The translations under genes were made by a program, and so were the position numbers. Below, in pieces: positions 1 to 9,513 of a stretch of DNA of 21,945 nt; position 1 is the first letter of the stretch; every line of letters begins with the position of its first letter. The stretch comes from Penicillium oxalicum. Taxonomy: Eukaryota > Ascomycota > Eurotiomycetes > Eurotiales > Aspergillaceae. A model generated the notes under the pieces. That model did no database searches and was not told where the DNA came from. It saw nothing but the letters and a program-made list of their open reading frames with translations. The DNA lies in NCBI RefSeq assembly GCF_001723175.1, contig NW_026088305.1, forward strand, positions 1 through 21,945, written 5' to 3'.

Positions 1-16
1 AAGAAGAAAACTCTAA

Positions 17-378
17 AAAGAGATTCCGTTTAAAACCCTACCAAAATGGTCCTGTAGAATAAAGGGAGAAAATGAGTATTCTGTTGTAGTTAAAGATAGT
101 GTTAGAGGTAAAAAAGTAAAAATTCATCCTGAAAATTATCATAATGTTTATTCTCATAATAAAGACTCAAAAGACGGGTTTATCATGAGGACGATCTTTC
201 ATGAGGGTACCATGATCCAGAAGATCATTGTACTGTAACTTTTCCTGACGGTACAACCTGTACCGGTAATAAGTATTCTACCTTTAGACTTCTAATAGTT
301 CAAAGATGGAATATGTACAAGTTTCAACTAGTGGGATTAACTATCCAGAATGATACAAAAATCATTTTGCCAATTTAA
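17..378 (+). pseudogene. 3' part of an unrecognised GC-rich ORF (broken by a frameshift)
   Basis: I do not recognise this gene. One frame is open from about 17 to 185 (reads ...RIKGENEYSVVVKD... then KKVKIHPENYHNVYSHNKD) and a different frame continues from about 190 to a TAA at 376-378 (reads SWGYHDPEDHCTVTFPDG and ends TKIILPI). A single indel between about 150 and 190 would join them. A TGA in the second part falls where Trp is read in table 4, which suggests mitochondrial expression. The 5' end is not resolved: an upstream TAA at 14-16 in the first frame may be a real stop or another indel. G+C counted over 181-300 is 46 of 120 (38%), against about 22% in nearby nad2, so the stretch is compositionally foreign. 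It could be the tail of a plasmid-derived or intron-derived ORF. No family motif is visible. Confidence 0.45.
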
Positions 379-507
379 AACACAACCGAACCCCAACACC
401 TAAACAAATAAAAATAAAAGACTTATTAAATTAATTTAATATAATTGTTCAATAGATATGGTTTAACAAGGATTATTCTTGCATAAAAATTCATATAAGA
501 TAACTTA

Positions 508-529
508 TACTAATTTCGATCTATTAGTA
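508..529 (+). repeat. 22-bp hairpin repeat, copy 1 (cox2 leader)
   Basis: Stem arms TACTAAT and ATTAGTA enclose the 8-nt loop TTCGATCT. The identical 22 bases recur at 12337-12358. Here the stem extends outward to about 12 pairs (ACTTA on the left against TAGGT on the right, with one T-G pair). The pair adjoining the core is A-T here and G-C in copy 2, so pairing is kept while sequence changes. It may be an RNA processing or stability hairpin; the function is unknown. Confidence 0.75.
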
Positions 530-540
530 TAGGTAATACA

Positions 541-556
541 CCAAGAATATTCTTGG
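541..556. repeat. Perfect 16-bp palindrome
   Basis: CCAAGAAT is followed directly by its reverse complement ATTCTTGG. It lies 132 bases before the cox2 start and 12 bases after the hairpin repeat. It could form an uninterrupted cruciform in DNA. The function is unknown. Confidence 0.7.
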
Positions 557-687
557 ATTAAATTAAGTATATAAATATACTTATATAAATATATATAATA
601 CTAGGTATAAGTAATACTATAAAAGTAGAACTTTAAAAAAAAACATTAAATGAGAAAAATCTAACAACAAAAAATTAAAAAAAAAAA

Positions 688-1439
688 ATGAATTTATACT
701 ATAATTTTTTAAACTTACAATTGGATGCTCCAACACCATGAGGTTTATTTTTCCAAGATAGTGCTTCACCACAAATGGAAGGAATAGAAGAATTACATAA
801 TAACATTATGTTCTATTTAGCTATTATTTTATTTACTGTAACATGAATGATGGCAAATATTATAAGAAATTTTGCAGCTAAAAGATCACCTATAGCACAT
901 AAATATATGAATCATGGTACTTTAATAGAATTAATATGACTATAACACCAGCATTTATATTAATATTAATAGCATTCCCATCTTTTAAATTATTATATTT
1001 AATGGATGAAGTAATGGATCCATCATTAGTTGTATATGCAGAAGGTCACCAATGATATTGAAGTACAATATCCAGATTCACTAATGAAGATGACGAATTT
1101 ATAGAATTTGATTCATATATAGTACCAGAAAGGATTTAGAAGAAGGTCAATTTAGAATGTTAGAAGTAGATAACAGAGTTAATACCAGATTAACACACAA
1201 GATTTGTAATATCAGCCGCTGATGTTATACATTCTTATGCTTGTCCATCATTAGGTATTAAAGCAGATGCATACCCAGGTAGATTAAATCAAGCTTCTGT
1301 TTATGTAAATCGTCCAGGAACATTCTTTGGACAATGTTCAGAGATTTGTGGAATATTACACAGTTCTATGCCTATTGCTATACAATCAGTATCAATAAGA
1401 GATTTCTTATTATGATTAAGAGATCAAATGGAAGGATAA
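688..1439 (+). CDS. cox2: Cytochrome c oxidase subunit 2 (frameshifted in this sequence)
   Basis: This is the copper A subunit of complex IV, which takes electrons from cytochrome c at the inner mitochondrial membrane. It starts [19 protein letters not shown] after a run of A's. Two N-terminal membrane segments ([15 protein letters not shown] and the [13 protein letters not shown] region) are followed by the aromatic HQWYW motif (1047-1061) and the CuA site, where [14 protein letters not shown] supplies the two Cys, the His and the Met (about 1331-1375). It ends WLRDQMEG at a TAA. The 752-nt span matches the usual length of about 250 aa. At least four small indels break the frame: near 943 (one A missing after ELIW), 1062-1080 (after WYWS), 1128-1138 (VPE..LEEG) and 1172-1205. 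The flanking protein sequence is fully conserved, so these look like sequencing errors. trnR(ACG) follows 44 bases downstream. Confidence 0.96.
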
Positions 1440-1483
1440 ATAAAAAATTTATTATTTAACTACATAATATATTTAGTTAAATA

Positions 1484-1554
1484 AACGTGTTAATTTAATG
1501 GTAGAATAACGTGCTACGGACACGCAGATATAAGTTCAAGTCTTATACACGTTT
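1484..1554 (+). tRNA. trnR: tRNA-Arg (anticodon ACG)
   Basis: The acceptor arms AACGTGT and ACACGTT pair perfectly. The anticodon loop CTACGGA gives ACG at 1516-1518, and the T-arm is ATAAG-TTCAAGT-CTTAT. It sits between cox2 and nad4L, as in Eurotiomycetes, and probably separates their transcripts. Confidence 0.93.
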
Positions 1555-1700
1555 ATAAAAGGTGTACTAGTATTTAGTATATTACCATATACAATATTAT
1601 AAATAATAAATAAAATATTATATTTATAATAATAAGAGTAAGTTATTATATATAACTTATATCTGTAGGATAGATAATCAAATTAAATTTAATTAAATTA

Positions 1701-1966
1701 ATGACATTTTCAATATTTTTGTTTTTAATAGGAATATTAGGGTTTGTTCTTAATAGAAAAAACATTATACTAATGTTAATATCAATAGAAATTATGTTAT
1801 TATCAGTAACATTCTTAATATTAAAGTTCACTTAGTTTTGATGATATTCTTGGACAACATTTTCCGTGTATATATTAACAATAGCGGGAGCTGAATCTGC
1901 GATAGGTTTAGGTATTTTAGTTGCATATTTAGATTAAGAGGTAGTATATCAATACAATATAAGTAA
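1701..1966 (+). CDS. nad4L: NADH dehydrogenase subunit 4L (frameshifted in this sequence)
   Basis: This is a small membrane subunit of complex I (the NuoK homologue). It starts MTFSIFLFLIGILGFVLNRK and continues through IEIMLLSVTFLIL, then FDDILGQ, and the hallmark third segment TIAGAESAIGLGILVA with its conserved Glu. It ends GSISIQYK. The span is 266 nt against an expected 270 (89 aa plus stop). Small deletions occur near 1826 (before SSLSFDD), near 1853 (GQ-TFSV) and near 1930 (AY-RLRG). The TAA at 1964-1966 overlaps the nad5 ATG by one base, the usual ascomycete nad4L/nad5 junction. The two are therefore co-transcribed and perhaps translationally coupled. Confidence 0.93.
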
Positions 1967-3937
1967 TGTATTTAACATTGATAATTTTCCTTTATTAGGT
2001 TCAATAGTTTCAGGTTTTTTTTGGAAGAAAAGTTGGAGTAAGTGGAGCACATATAATAACATGTGCTTCAGTAATAACTACAACAATTTTAGCTATAGTA
2101 GCTTTTTTTGAAGTAGGATTTAATAATATACCTGTAACAATAAATGTTGGAAGGTGAGTAGATGTAGAATCACTATATGTATTATGAAACTTTAGATTTG
2201 ATTCATTAACAGTTTCTATGTTAATACCTGTATTAATAGTATCTAGTTTAGTACATATATATTCAATAAGTTATATGAGTCATGATCCACACAATCAAAG
2301 ATTCTTTAGTTATTTAAGTTTATTCACATTTATGATGATTATACTTGTAACAGGAATAACTATTAATAATGTTTGTAGTTGAGAAGGTGTAGTGTTTGTT
2401 CATTTTATTATAAATTTCTGATTTACTAGAATGCAGCAAATCAAAGTTCTATATCAGCTTTATTAACAAATAGAGTAGTGATTGCTTATTAACTATAGGT
2501 ATGTTTGCTATTTTATGATCTTTTGGTAATATAGATTATAGTACAGTATTGCATTAGCTCCTTACTATAATGAAAATATTATAACTTTAATTGGTATCTG
2601 TTTATTAATAGGTGCAACAGCTAAAAGTTCACAAGTAGGTTTACATATTTGATTACTCAAGCTATGGAAGGTCCTACACCAGTATCTGCCTTAATACACG
2701 CAGCTACTATGGTTACAGCTGGAGTTTATTTATTAATGAGATCATCTCCATTAATAGAATATAGTTCAACTGTATTAGTATTATGTTTATGATTAGGTGC
2801 TATAACTACAGTATTTAGTTCTTTAATAGGATTATTCCAACAAGATATTAAAAAAGTTATTGCTTATTCTACTATGAGTCAATTAGGTATGATGGTATAG
2901 CTATAGGTTTATCAAGTTATAATTTAGCATTATTCCACTTAGTAAATCACGCTTTCTATAAAGCATTATTATTCTTAGGAGCTGGTTCAGTAATAACACG
3001 CAGTAGCTGATAATCAAGATTTTAGAAAATATGGAGGTTTAAGAGAATTCTTACCTTTAACTTATTCAGTTATGTTAATAGCTTCATTAAGTTTAGTAGC
3101 TGTACCTTTCATGACAGGATTCTATTCTAAAGATTTTATTCTTGAATCTTCTTATGGTCAATTCTACTTATCAGGTACTATAGTTTACTTTGTAGCTACT
3201 ATAGGTTGCAATGTTTACTACATTATATTCAGCTAAAGTATTATATTTAACATTCTTAGCTAATCCTAATGGTCCATTATCTAGTTACAAACATGCACAT
3301 GAAGGTGATTTATTCTTAACTATACCATTAATAATCTTATCTATTTTCTCTATATTCTTTGGTTTACATAACTAAAGATATATTTAAGGTTTAGGTACAG
3401 GTTTCTTTTTGTAGATAATAGTTTTTTATTTATTCATCCTAACCATGAAATAATGTTAGATACTGAATTCGCAGTACCAACATTCTTTAAATTATTACCT
3501 TTTGTATTTACAGTATCATTAAGTATAATATCAGTATTATTCTGTGAATTTTACCAAAATTACTTATAAACTTTAAATACTCAAAATTAGGTTATAATAT
3601 ATTTAGTTTCTTCAATCAAAGATTCTATATAGAATTATTCTATAATAAATATATAGTTGAAGGAGTATTAAAATTAGGTGGTCAAACAACTAAAAGTCTT
3701 TGATAAAGGTTCTGTAGAATTATTAGGACCATATGGTTTAGAAAAGGATTAGTATCCTTAAGTAACTTAGGAAAATTAAGTACTGGAACTATAACTAGTT
3801 ATGCCTTATATATTTTAATAGGTTTAATATTCTATATAACATTGTTATACTTCTCTTATAGTGATAATAATTTATTAATATTAGTAATATTTGCATTATT
3901 TGTATTATTAAATAAAAACTTATCATATAATAAATAA
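1966..3937 (+). CDS. nad5: NADH dehydrogenase subunit 5 (many frameshifts in this sequence)
   Basis: This is the large antiporter-like proton-pumping subunit of complex I (NuoL family). It starts at the ATG overlapping the nad4L stop (MYLTLII). Recognisable blocks in order are [37 protein letters not shown], the antiporter core with [17 protein letters not shown] and [18 protein letters not shown] (about 2607-2715), GAGSV followed by [20 protein letters not shown], and the C-terminal transverse-helix region ending [10 protein letters not shown]. The length of about 657 aa is normal. Indels of both signs break the frame at, for example, 1987 (T missing), 2025 (T gained), 2370-2410, 2433, 2476, 2550, 2656 (C missing in WLPQ), 2898, 2993 (A gained), 3208 (T gained), 3366-3415, 3552, 3700 and 3745. 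No intron is seen. Confidence 0.95.
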
Positions 3938-3986
3938 TATTAATATTATTTATTTTGTTTAATTTAAATTTATCTATTTATTGAAT

Positions 3987-5670
3987 ATGCTTTTATCTTC
4001 AATATTCTGTTTTTTACTATCTAATGCTTGTCATTTAGACGTGATACAGCTATTCTTTATTCAAGAGTAGGAATGATTATTTTATTTTATTGTTTCTTTT
4101 TATCTTATAATAGTTTTTTATTTATAACATATTTAGATAATGGTATTGGGTTATTTGGAGGTTTATTTTATACATCTTCTATAACACATACATTTCATAT
4201 ATTAATATTTACTATAAGTTTATTAATATTGAATATGACAGGATTTTATCCTAGAAAATTATTATCAAAGGATTACATGAGTTTTAACAAATTAGTATTT
4301 ACTCAATTACAATTTGTTAAAAATACAGCTGTATCTAATATAATATTAAAAAAAGGAGAACAATATACTATAATAGAATATACATTAATGTTATTATTTA
4401 TAATAACAGGTAGTATATTATTAATATCTAGTAGTGATTTTGTATCTATTTTTTTATCTATAGAATTACAAAGTTATGGTTTATATCTATTATGTACTAT
4501 GTATAGAAATTCAGAATCAGCAACTTCAGCAGGTTTAACTTATTTCTTATTAGGTGGATTATCATCTTGTTTTTTTTTTAGGTATCGCTTTAATATACGC
4601 TAACTTAGGTGTTACAAATTTAGATGGTTTTTTATGTTGTAAATAATTTATCAGTGATATTAGATGATCAAGAAATAGCTACACATATACCTTATTGCTT
4701 ATTACTAATATCTATAGGTTTCTTATTTAAAATATCAGCAGCACCATTCCATTTCTGATCTCCTGATGTTTATGATGGTATACCTACTATAGTAACTACT
4801 TTTGTAGCCATAGTAGCAAAAATATCTATTTTAACTTTATTACTACAATTAGTTTATTATACTGACAATATAGAGAAAACATCTCAATATACTTGAACTG
4901 TAAGTTTATTATTAAGTTCATTCTTATCTTTAATAATAGGTACTATATTAGGATTAACTCAATTTAGAATTAAAAGATTATTAGCTTATAGTACAATATC
5001 TCATTTAGGTTTCATGTTATTAGCCTTAACTATAAATAATGTTGAATCTATACAATCATTTATTTTCTACTTAATCCAATATAGCTTATCTAACTTAAAT
5101 GTCTTTATGATATTAGTAGCTATAGGTTATAGTTTATATGCTTATAATGATAATAATATAAATCATAATAACTTAATAGATAAAAATAATTCTCCTATAC
5201 AACTTATAAGTCAACTTAAAGGTTATTTCCATATTAATAGTATGTTAGCCCTAAGTTTTGCTATTACTTTATTTTCATTTGCAGGTATACCACCTTTAAT
5301 GGGATTCTTTGCAAAACTGATGGTATTCTCTTCTGCTTTAGAACAAGGATTTGTTTTCTTAACTTTAATAGCAGTTTTAACTAGTGTAATAAGTGCAGTT
5401 TATTATCTATTAATAGTTAAAACTATGTTCTTTGATAATCATTCATATACAATTTTTAATAATTTTAAAGATTTAAAAATACCAGCTTTAGTTATAAAAA
5501 ATGACAAAATTGTTGACAAAATACAATTTAACGATAAATTTGCTTTATCTAGTTCTTTATCTATAACTATTTCTGTATTAACTTTAATACTTCTTTTATT
5601 TATGTTTATGCCTAACGAAAGTTTATATATGACTAATTTATTATCCATAATATTTTGCATGTCCACCTAG
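3987..5670 (+). CDS. nad2: NADH dehydrogenase subunit 2 (frameshifted 5' half)
   Basis: This is an antiporter-like membrane subunit of complex I (NuoN family). I start it at ATG 3987 ([14 protein letters not shown]), since the stretch from there joins [14 protein letters not shown] after one missing T near 4028. The 561-codon span is normal for ascomycetes. Conserved blocks are [51 protein letters not shown] (4717-4776), [16 protein letters not shown] (4966-5013), [16 protein letters not shown] (about 5272-5320) and the last helices ending [10 protein letters not shown]. Frameshifts lie near 4028, 4570-4585 (a T-run) and 4628-4635 (one extra T). The second half (about 4640-5670) is uninterrupted. 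nad2 lies 49 bases after nad5 and 40 bases before the unknown ORF. nad3, often next to nad2 in other ascomycete classes, is not here. Confidence 0.94.
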
Positions 5671-5710
5671 CAAGGCTGCTATTATTTCCTTTATTTCCAA
5701 GGTATCTCTT

Positions 5711-6649
5711 ATGATAGTTATATTACTAATAGCTAGAGGGTTTAGAGTACTATTCTCTAAAGAAATTCTACCTAGAGTAATTAAACTAAAATCTGTAGTA
5801 ATTTTATCTAAATTGATAACTAGTATATTAGTTGGTTTAACTGTTATATGTTTTTGTTTATATACGACATTGTCATTAATATCTACATCTGGTTCCGACT
5901 ACGACGTTCTAGGTCTAAATATAGAACCAGAAGATTTAATATGAAAGGATCCTCTTGAAGATACAAGTATAAAATCTGCTAGAGATTTATTTTTAATGGA
6001 CTATAGATCTAGCTTAAAAGTCTCTCGTGGAGTTATACAATGTTCAGGTCGAGAAGGTTGAGAGCAATATCTAAATGAAAATTCAGAGCTAGTTATTAAA
6101 GATACTAAAGAAATCAAAGATAAATTATATTCAGGTATACAGAAAGATCCTAAAGGTATAAAGCAAATGTTTAAAGATCCAGAACAAAGAAGCAAAACAA
6201 AGATCTTTTTGGATTGTATAGACACTATGGCTAATAACAAGGCACAGTTTAGGGGAAGACCCATCAAAGCTTTTATGCAACTTCCAGATAAGGAGACAGC
6301 CTTAGAAAAAGCTTTGGTAGCTACAAAAGCATCAAACCCGCATTTGAATCTTTTCCTGGGAAGAGCTCTGTCGACTATATGCATTTTCATATCATACTAA
6401 ACACCGTTTGATCTACATAACCTCCACAATTACACACCAGAGTCTTTTGGTGAAGAAATGAGAAATAAATTTAAGGTGGGATATGGTAATAATTTAGTTA
6501 AAACTTGAAGAGTTGAACTATCTTATTATTTAGATAATAACCGTGAGGAAGATTTATATGCAAAATTGCGTATAGTAAATATGTCAGAGAAAAATACCCA
6601 CTTCCAACTAAAGAAAATTAGTTCTGGGATAGGTATCTTTATTAACTAA
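5711..6649 (+). CDS. Unknown ORF between nad2 and cob, with one in-frame TAA
   Basis: I do not recognise this protein. The reading frame is open from 5651, and the first ATG is 5711. It runs to a TAA at 6398-6400 (229 aa) and continues in the same frame to TAA 6647-6649 (312 codons in all). Three TGA codons (including 5942-5944) are read as Trp. Residues 1-11 are hydrophobic (MIVILLIARGF), and a clear membrane helix lies at about residues 31-55 (ITSILVGLTVICFCLY inside). The rest is soluble and rich in Lys/Glu/Asp, for example KIFLDCIDTMANNKAQFRG and LPDKETALEKALVATKA. After the TAA come YTPESFGEEMRNKF and WRVELSYYLDN. G+C is 70 of 180 over 6181-6360 (39%), against 13 of 60 in nad2 at 5041-5100, so the codon use is foreign. 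It may come from a mitochondrial plasmid or another transferred element. The stop may be a real break, a sequencing error, or readthrough. Confidence 0.6.
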
Positions 6650-6764
6650 TAATTTAGTTTAACAAAAAAAAATATTATGTGGAAAGGTTGGAGGTATATA
6701 TAATAAATACATATTAAAATAATATAAAATGTAAAAAAAAAATTAAATTAATTAAATAAAAAAA

Positions 6765-7918
6765 ATGAGAATTTTAAAAAGTAATCCTTTATTAAGAATA
6801 TTAAATTCATATTTAATAGATGCACCAACACAGCTAATATTAGCTATTTATGAAATTTTGGATCATTATTAGGTTTATGTTTATAATCCAAATTGTAACA
6901 GGTGTTACATTAGCTATGCACTATACACCTAGTGTAGCAGAAGCTTTCAATTCAGTAGAACACATAATGAGAGATGTTAATAATGGTTGATTAGTACGTT
7001 ACTTACACGCTAATACAGCATCAGCATTTTTCTTCATAATGTACTTACACATAGGTAGAGGTTTATACTATGGATCATACAAAGCACCAAGAACATAACA
7101 TGAGCTATAGGTACAGTTATAGTTATAATAATGATGGCAACAGCATTTTTAGGTTATGTATTACCATATGGTCAAATGAGTTTATGAGGTGCAACAGTTA
7201 TTACTAACTTAATGAGTGCTATACCTTGAATAGGTCAAGATATTGTTGAATTTATATGAGGAGGTTTCTCTGTTAATAATGCAACATTAAATAGATTCTT
7301 TGCATTACATTTCTTATTACCTTTTGTATTAGCAGCATTAGTAGTAATGCACTTAATAGCATACCACGACGTAGTTGGATCAGGTAATCCATTAGGAATA
7401 TCAGGTAATTACGATAGATTACCTTTTGCTCCATACTTTGTATTTAAAGATTTAATAACAATATTCTTATTCTTTATAGTATTATCAGTATTTGTATTCT
7501 TCATGCCTAATGCATTAGGAGATAGTGAAAATTATGTAATGGCTAACCCAATGCAAACACCACCTGCTATTGTACCAGAATGATACTTATTACCATTCTA
7601 TGCTATATTAAGATCTATACCTAATAAATTATTAGGAGTTATAGCTATGTTTGCAGCAATATTAGCTTTAATGGTTATGCCTATAACAGATTTATCTAAA
7701 TTAAGAGGTGTACAATTCAGACCTTTAAGTAAATAGCTTTCTTTGTTTTCGTAGCAAATTTCTTAGTATTAATGCAATTAGGTGCAAAACACGTTGAAAC
7801 ACCATTTATAGAATTTGGACAAATTTCAACTGTTTTATACTTTGGACATTTCTTTGTAATAATGCCTGTATTAAGTATAATAGAAAATAGTTTAGTTGAA
7901 ATAGCAACTAAAAAATAA
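6765..7918 (+). CDS. cob: Cytochrome b (frameshifted in this sequence)
   Basis: This is the central haem-b subunit of complex III (ubiquinol:cytochrome c oxidoreductase), with eight membrane helices. It starts [20 protein letters not shown] after an A-run. Haem ligands and other hallmark sites are visible: [48 protein letters not shown], the second His set in [10 protein letters not shown] and [10 protein letters not shown], and the Qo-site motif PEWY (7575-7586). It ends SLVEIATKK. The span of 1154 nt matches about 385 aa. Small indels break the frame near 6830 (APT-PANI), 6876-6890, 7090-7100 (APRTLTW) and 7733 (one A missing in LSKIAFF). There is no intron, although cob is a common intron site in fungi. 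Confidence 0.96.
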
Positions 7919-7989
7919 TTAATAAATTAAAATAATTAATTTATTATTAAATTTATATTTATTATTAAAATAATTAATAATATTTTAAA

Positions 7990-8060
7990 GGAGTTTGAGC
8001 AGAAGGTTCTGCGTTTCGATTGCAAATCGAAATAAAGGGATTCGAGTTCCCCGAACTCCT
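7990..8060 (+). tRNA. trnC: tRNA-Cys (anticodon GCA)
   Basis: The acceptor arms GGAGTTT and GAACTCC pair with one T-G. The D-stem is GCAG/CTGC. The anticodon arm TTCGA-TTGCAAA-TCGAA gives GCA at 8022-8024. The T-loop is TTCGAGT. It sits between cob and nad1 as in related fungi. Confidence 0.93.
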
Positions 8061-8333
8061 AAAAATAATACTAAATATACTAATGTATTATTGTGAACAA
8101 TATAAAGATGAAATTACATATTTCACATAAAGCAAATAAAAAATTATATTATACTAAAAATATAAAATATATATTTTTAATAAAAGGTATTATATAGGTA
8201 TATTTTTATATATAAGTATATTTAAATAAATAATAATATAATTATCAAATAAATATAAAGATAATTATAAAAAACTGCAAGTTAAATATAAATGAGATAT
8301 TCTATATATAGTAATAATTATAAAAAAATTTAA
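8061..8333. other. AT-rich spacer between trnC and nad1
   Basis: No gene is seen. It contains one ATATAGGTA (8192-8200), which matches the core of the element found upstream of rns, rnl and trnE, and an ATATAAGTA at 8210-8218. The nad1 ATG follows a short A/T-run. Confidence 0.5.
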
Positions 8334-9386
8334 ATGTTAAGTATAATTTCAATATTGGAAGGATTATTATTAATAGTGCCTGCTTTATTATCAGTTGCTT
8401 ATGTAACTATAGCTGAAAGAAAAACGATGGCTAGTATGCAAAGAAGATTAGGACCTAATTCTGTAGGTTACTATGGTTTATTACAAGCATTTGCTGATGC
8501 TTTAAAATTATTATTAAAAGAATATGTAGCACCAACACAAGCTAATATTGTATTATTTTTCCTTGGACCAATGATAACTTTAATATTTGCATTACTAGGT
8601 TATTTAGTAGTTCCTTATGGTTCAGGATTATTTGTATCAGATTATAGTTTAGGAATGTTTTATATGTTAGGTGTATCTTCTTTAGCTACATATGGTATAT
8701 TATTAGCAGGTTGATCAGCTAATTCTAAATATGCGTTTTTAGGTTCATTAAGAAGTACTGCTCAATTAATTAGTTATGAGTTAATATTAACTTCTGTAAT
8801 ATTATTAGTTATATTATTAACAGGTAACTTAAATATGATTACTATAGTAGAATCTCAAAGAGTAGTAGATTTCTTATTACCATTATTTCCTCTATTTATA
8901 ATATTCTTTATAGGTTCTATAGCAGAAACTAATAGAGCTCCTTTTGATTTGGCGGAAGCAGAGTCAGAACTTGTTAGTGGATTTATGACAGAACATTCTG
9001 CTAGTATTTTTGTTTTCTTCTTCTTAGCTGAATATGCAAGTATTGTATTAATTTGTATTTTAAATAGTATTTTATTCTTAGGAGGATATTTATGTATTAT
9101 ACCTGTAAATCTAATAATAGATGTTTTAAATACTCTAGGAGTAGATAATTCTATACTACAAGAGATATTTGTTAATATTTCATCATCTCCTTTAAATTTA
9201 GCAGTTAAAACTAGTTTCTTAGTGTTTGTGTTTATATGAGTTAGAGCTTCTTTCCCTAGAATACGTTTTGATCAATTAATGTCAGTTTGTTGAACTGTGT
9301 TATTACCTTTAATAATAGCATATGTAGTATTATTACCATGTGTAGTGTATGGTTTAGATGCTTTACCAACACAAATATTATTATAA
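8334..9386 (+). CDS. nad1: NADH dehydrogenase subunit 1 (intact)
   Basis: This complex I membrane subunit (NuoH family) helps form the ubiquinone-binding chamber at the junction with the peripheral arm. The frame is open from ATG 8334 to TAA 9384-9386 with TGA as Trp, giving 350 aa, the normal length. It starts MLSIISILEGLLLIVPALLS. Family motifs are AERKTMASMQRRLGPNSVG, LLQAFADALKLLLKE, the quinone-site loop AETNRAPFDLAEAESELVSG (about 8926-8985) and the last helix region VRASFPRIRFDQLM. It ends DALPTQILL. This is the only long protein gene in the window with no indel. nad4 begins 127 bases downstream. Confidence 0.98.
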
Positions 9387-9513
9387 AATGATAATAAAAT
9401 AATATGTATTATATAATAGCATAAAAAAAACTTTATGTCGTTTTTAAAGTGTAAAAAAAAATATGCGAAACATATTAAATAAACAGTAAGTAAAAAAAAA
9501 ATATTTATATACA

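Larger units (their letters stand above)
379..687. other. AT-rich spacer upstream of cox2
   Basis: There is no convincing gene or tRNA here. It holds a 22-bp hairpin repeat (508-529), a perfect 16-bp palindrome (541-556), a GTATAGGTA element (527-535), and ends in a long A-run just before the cox2 ATG. It probably contains the cox2 5' leader. Confidence 0.6.

Noticed and set aside
5661..5710. nad3 following nad2
   Set aside because: No nad3 motif is seen in any frame. The downstream frame encodes the unknown ORF.
6001..6390. 129-codon minus-strand ORF opposite the unknown ORF
   Set aside because: It is the shadow of the + strand frame. The + frame has the consistent table 4 Trp codons and extends further on both sides.
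8210..8218. ATATAAGTA, identical to the yeast mitochondrial promoter nonamer, upstream of nad1
   Set aside because: A single 9-mer of this composition is expected by chance in so AT-rich a spacer, and it is not repeated before other genes. The longer CAATATAGGTAT is the better candidate.
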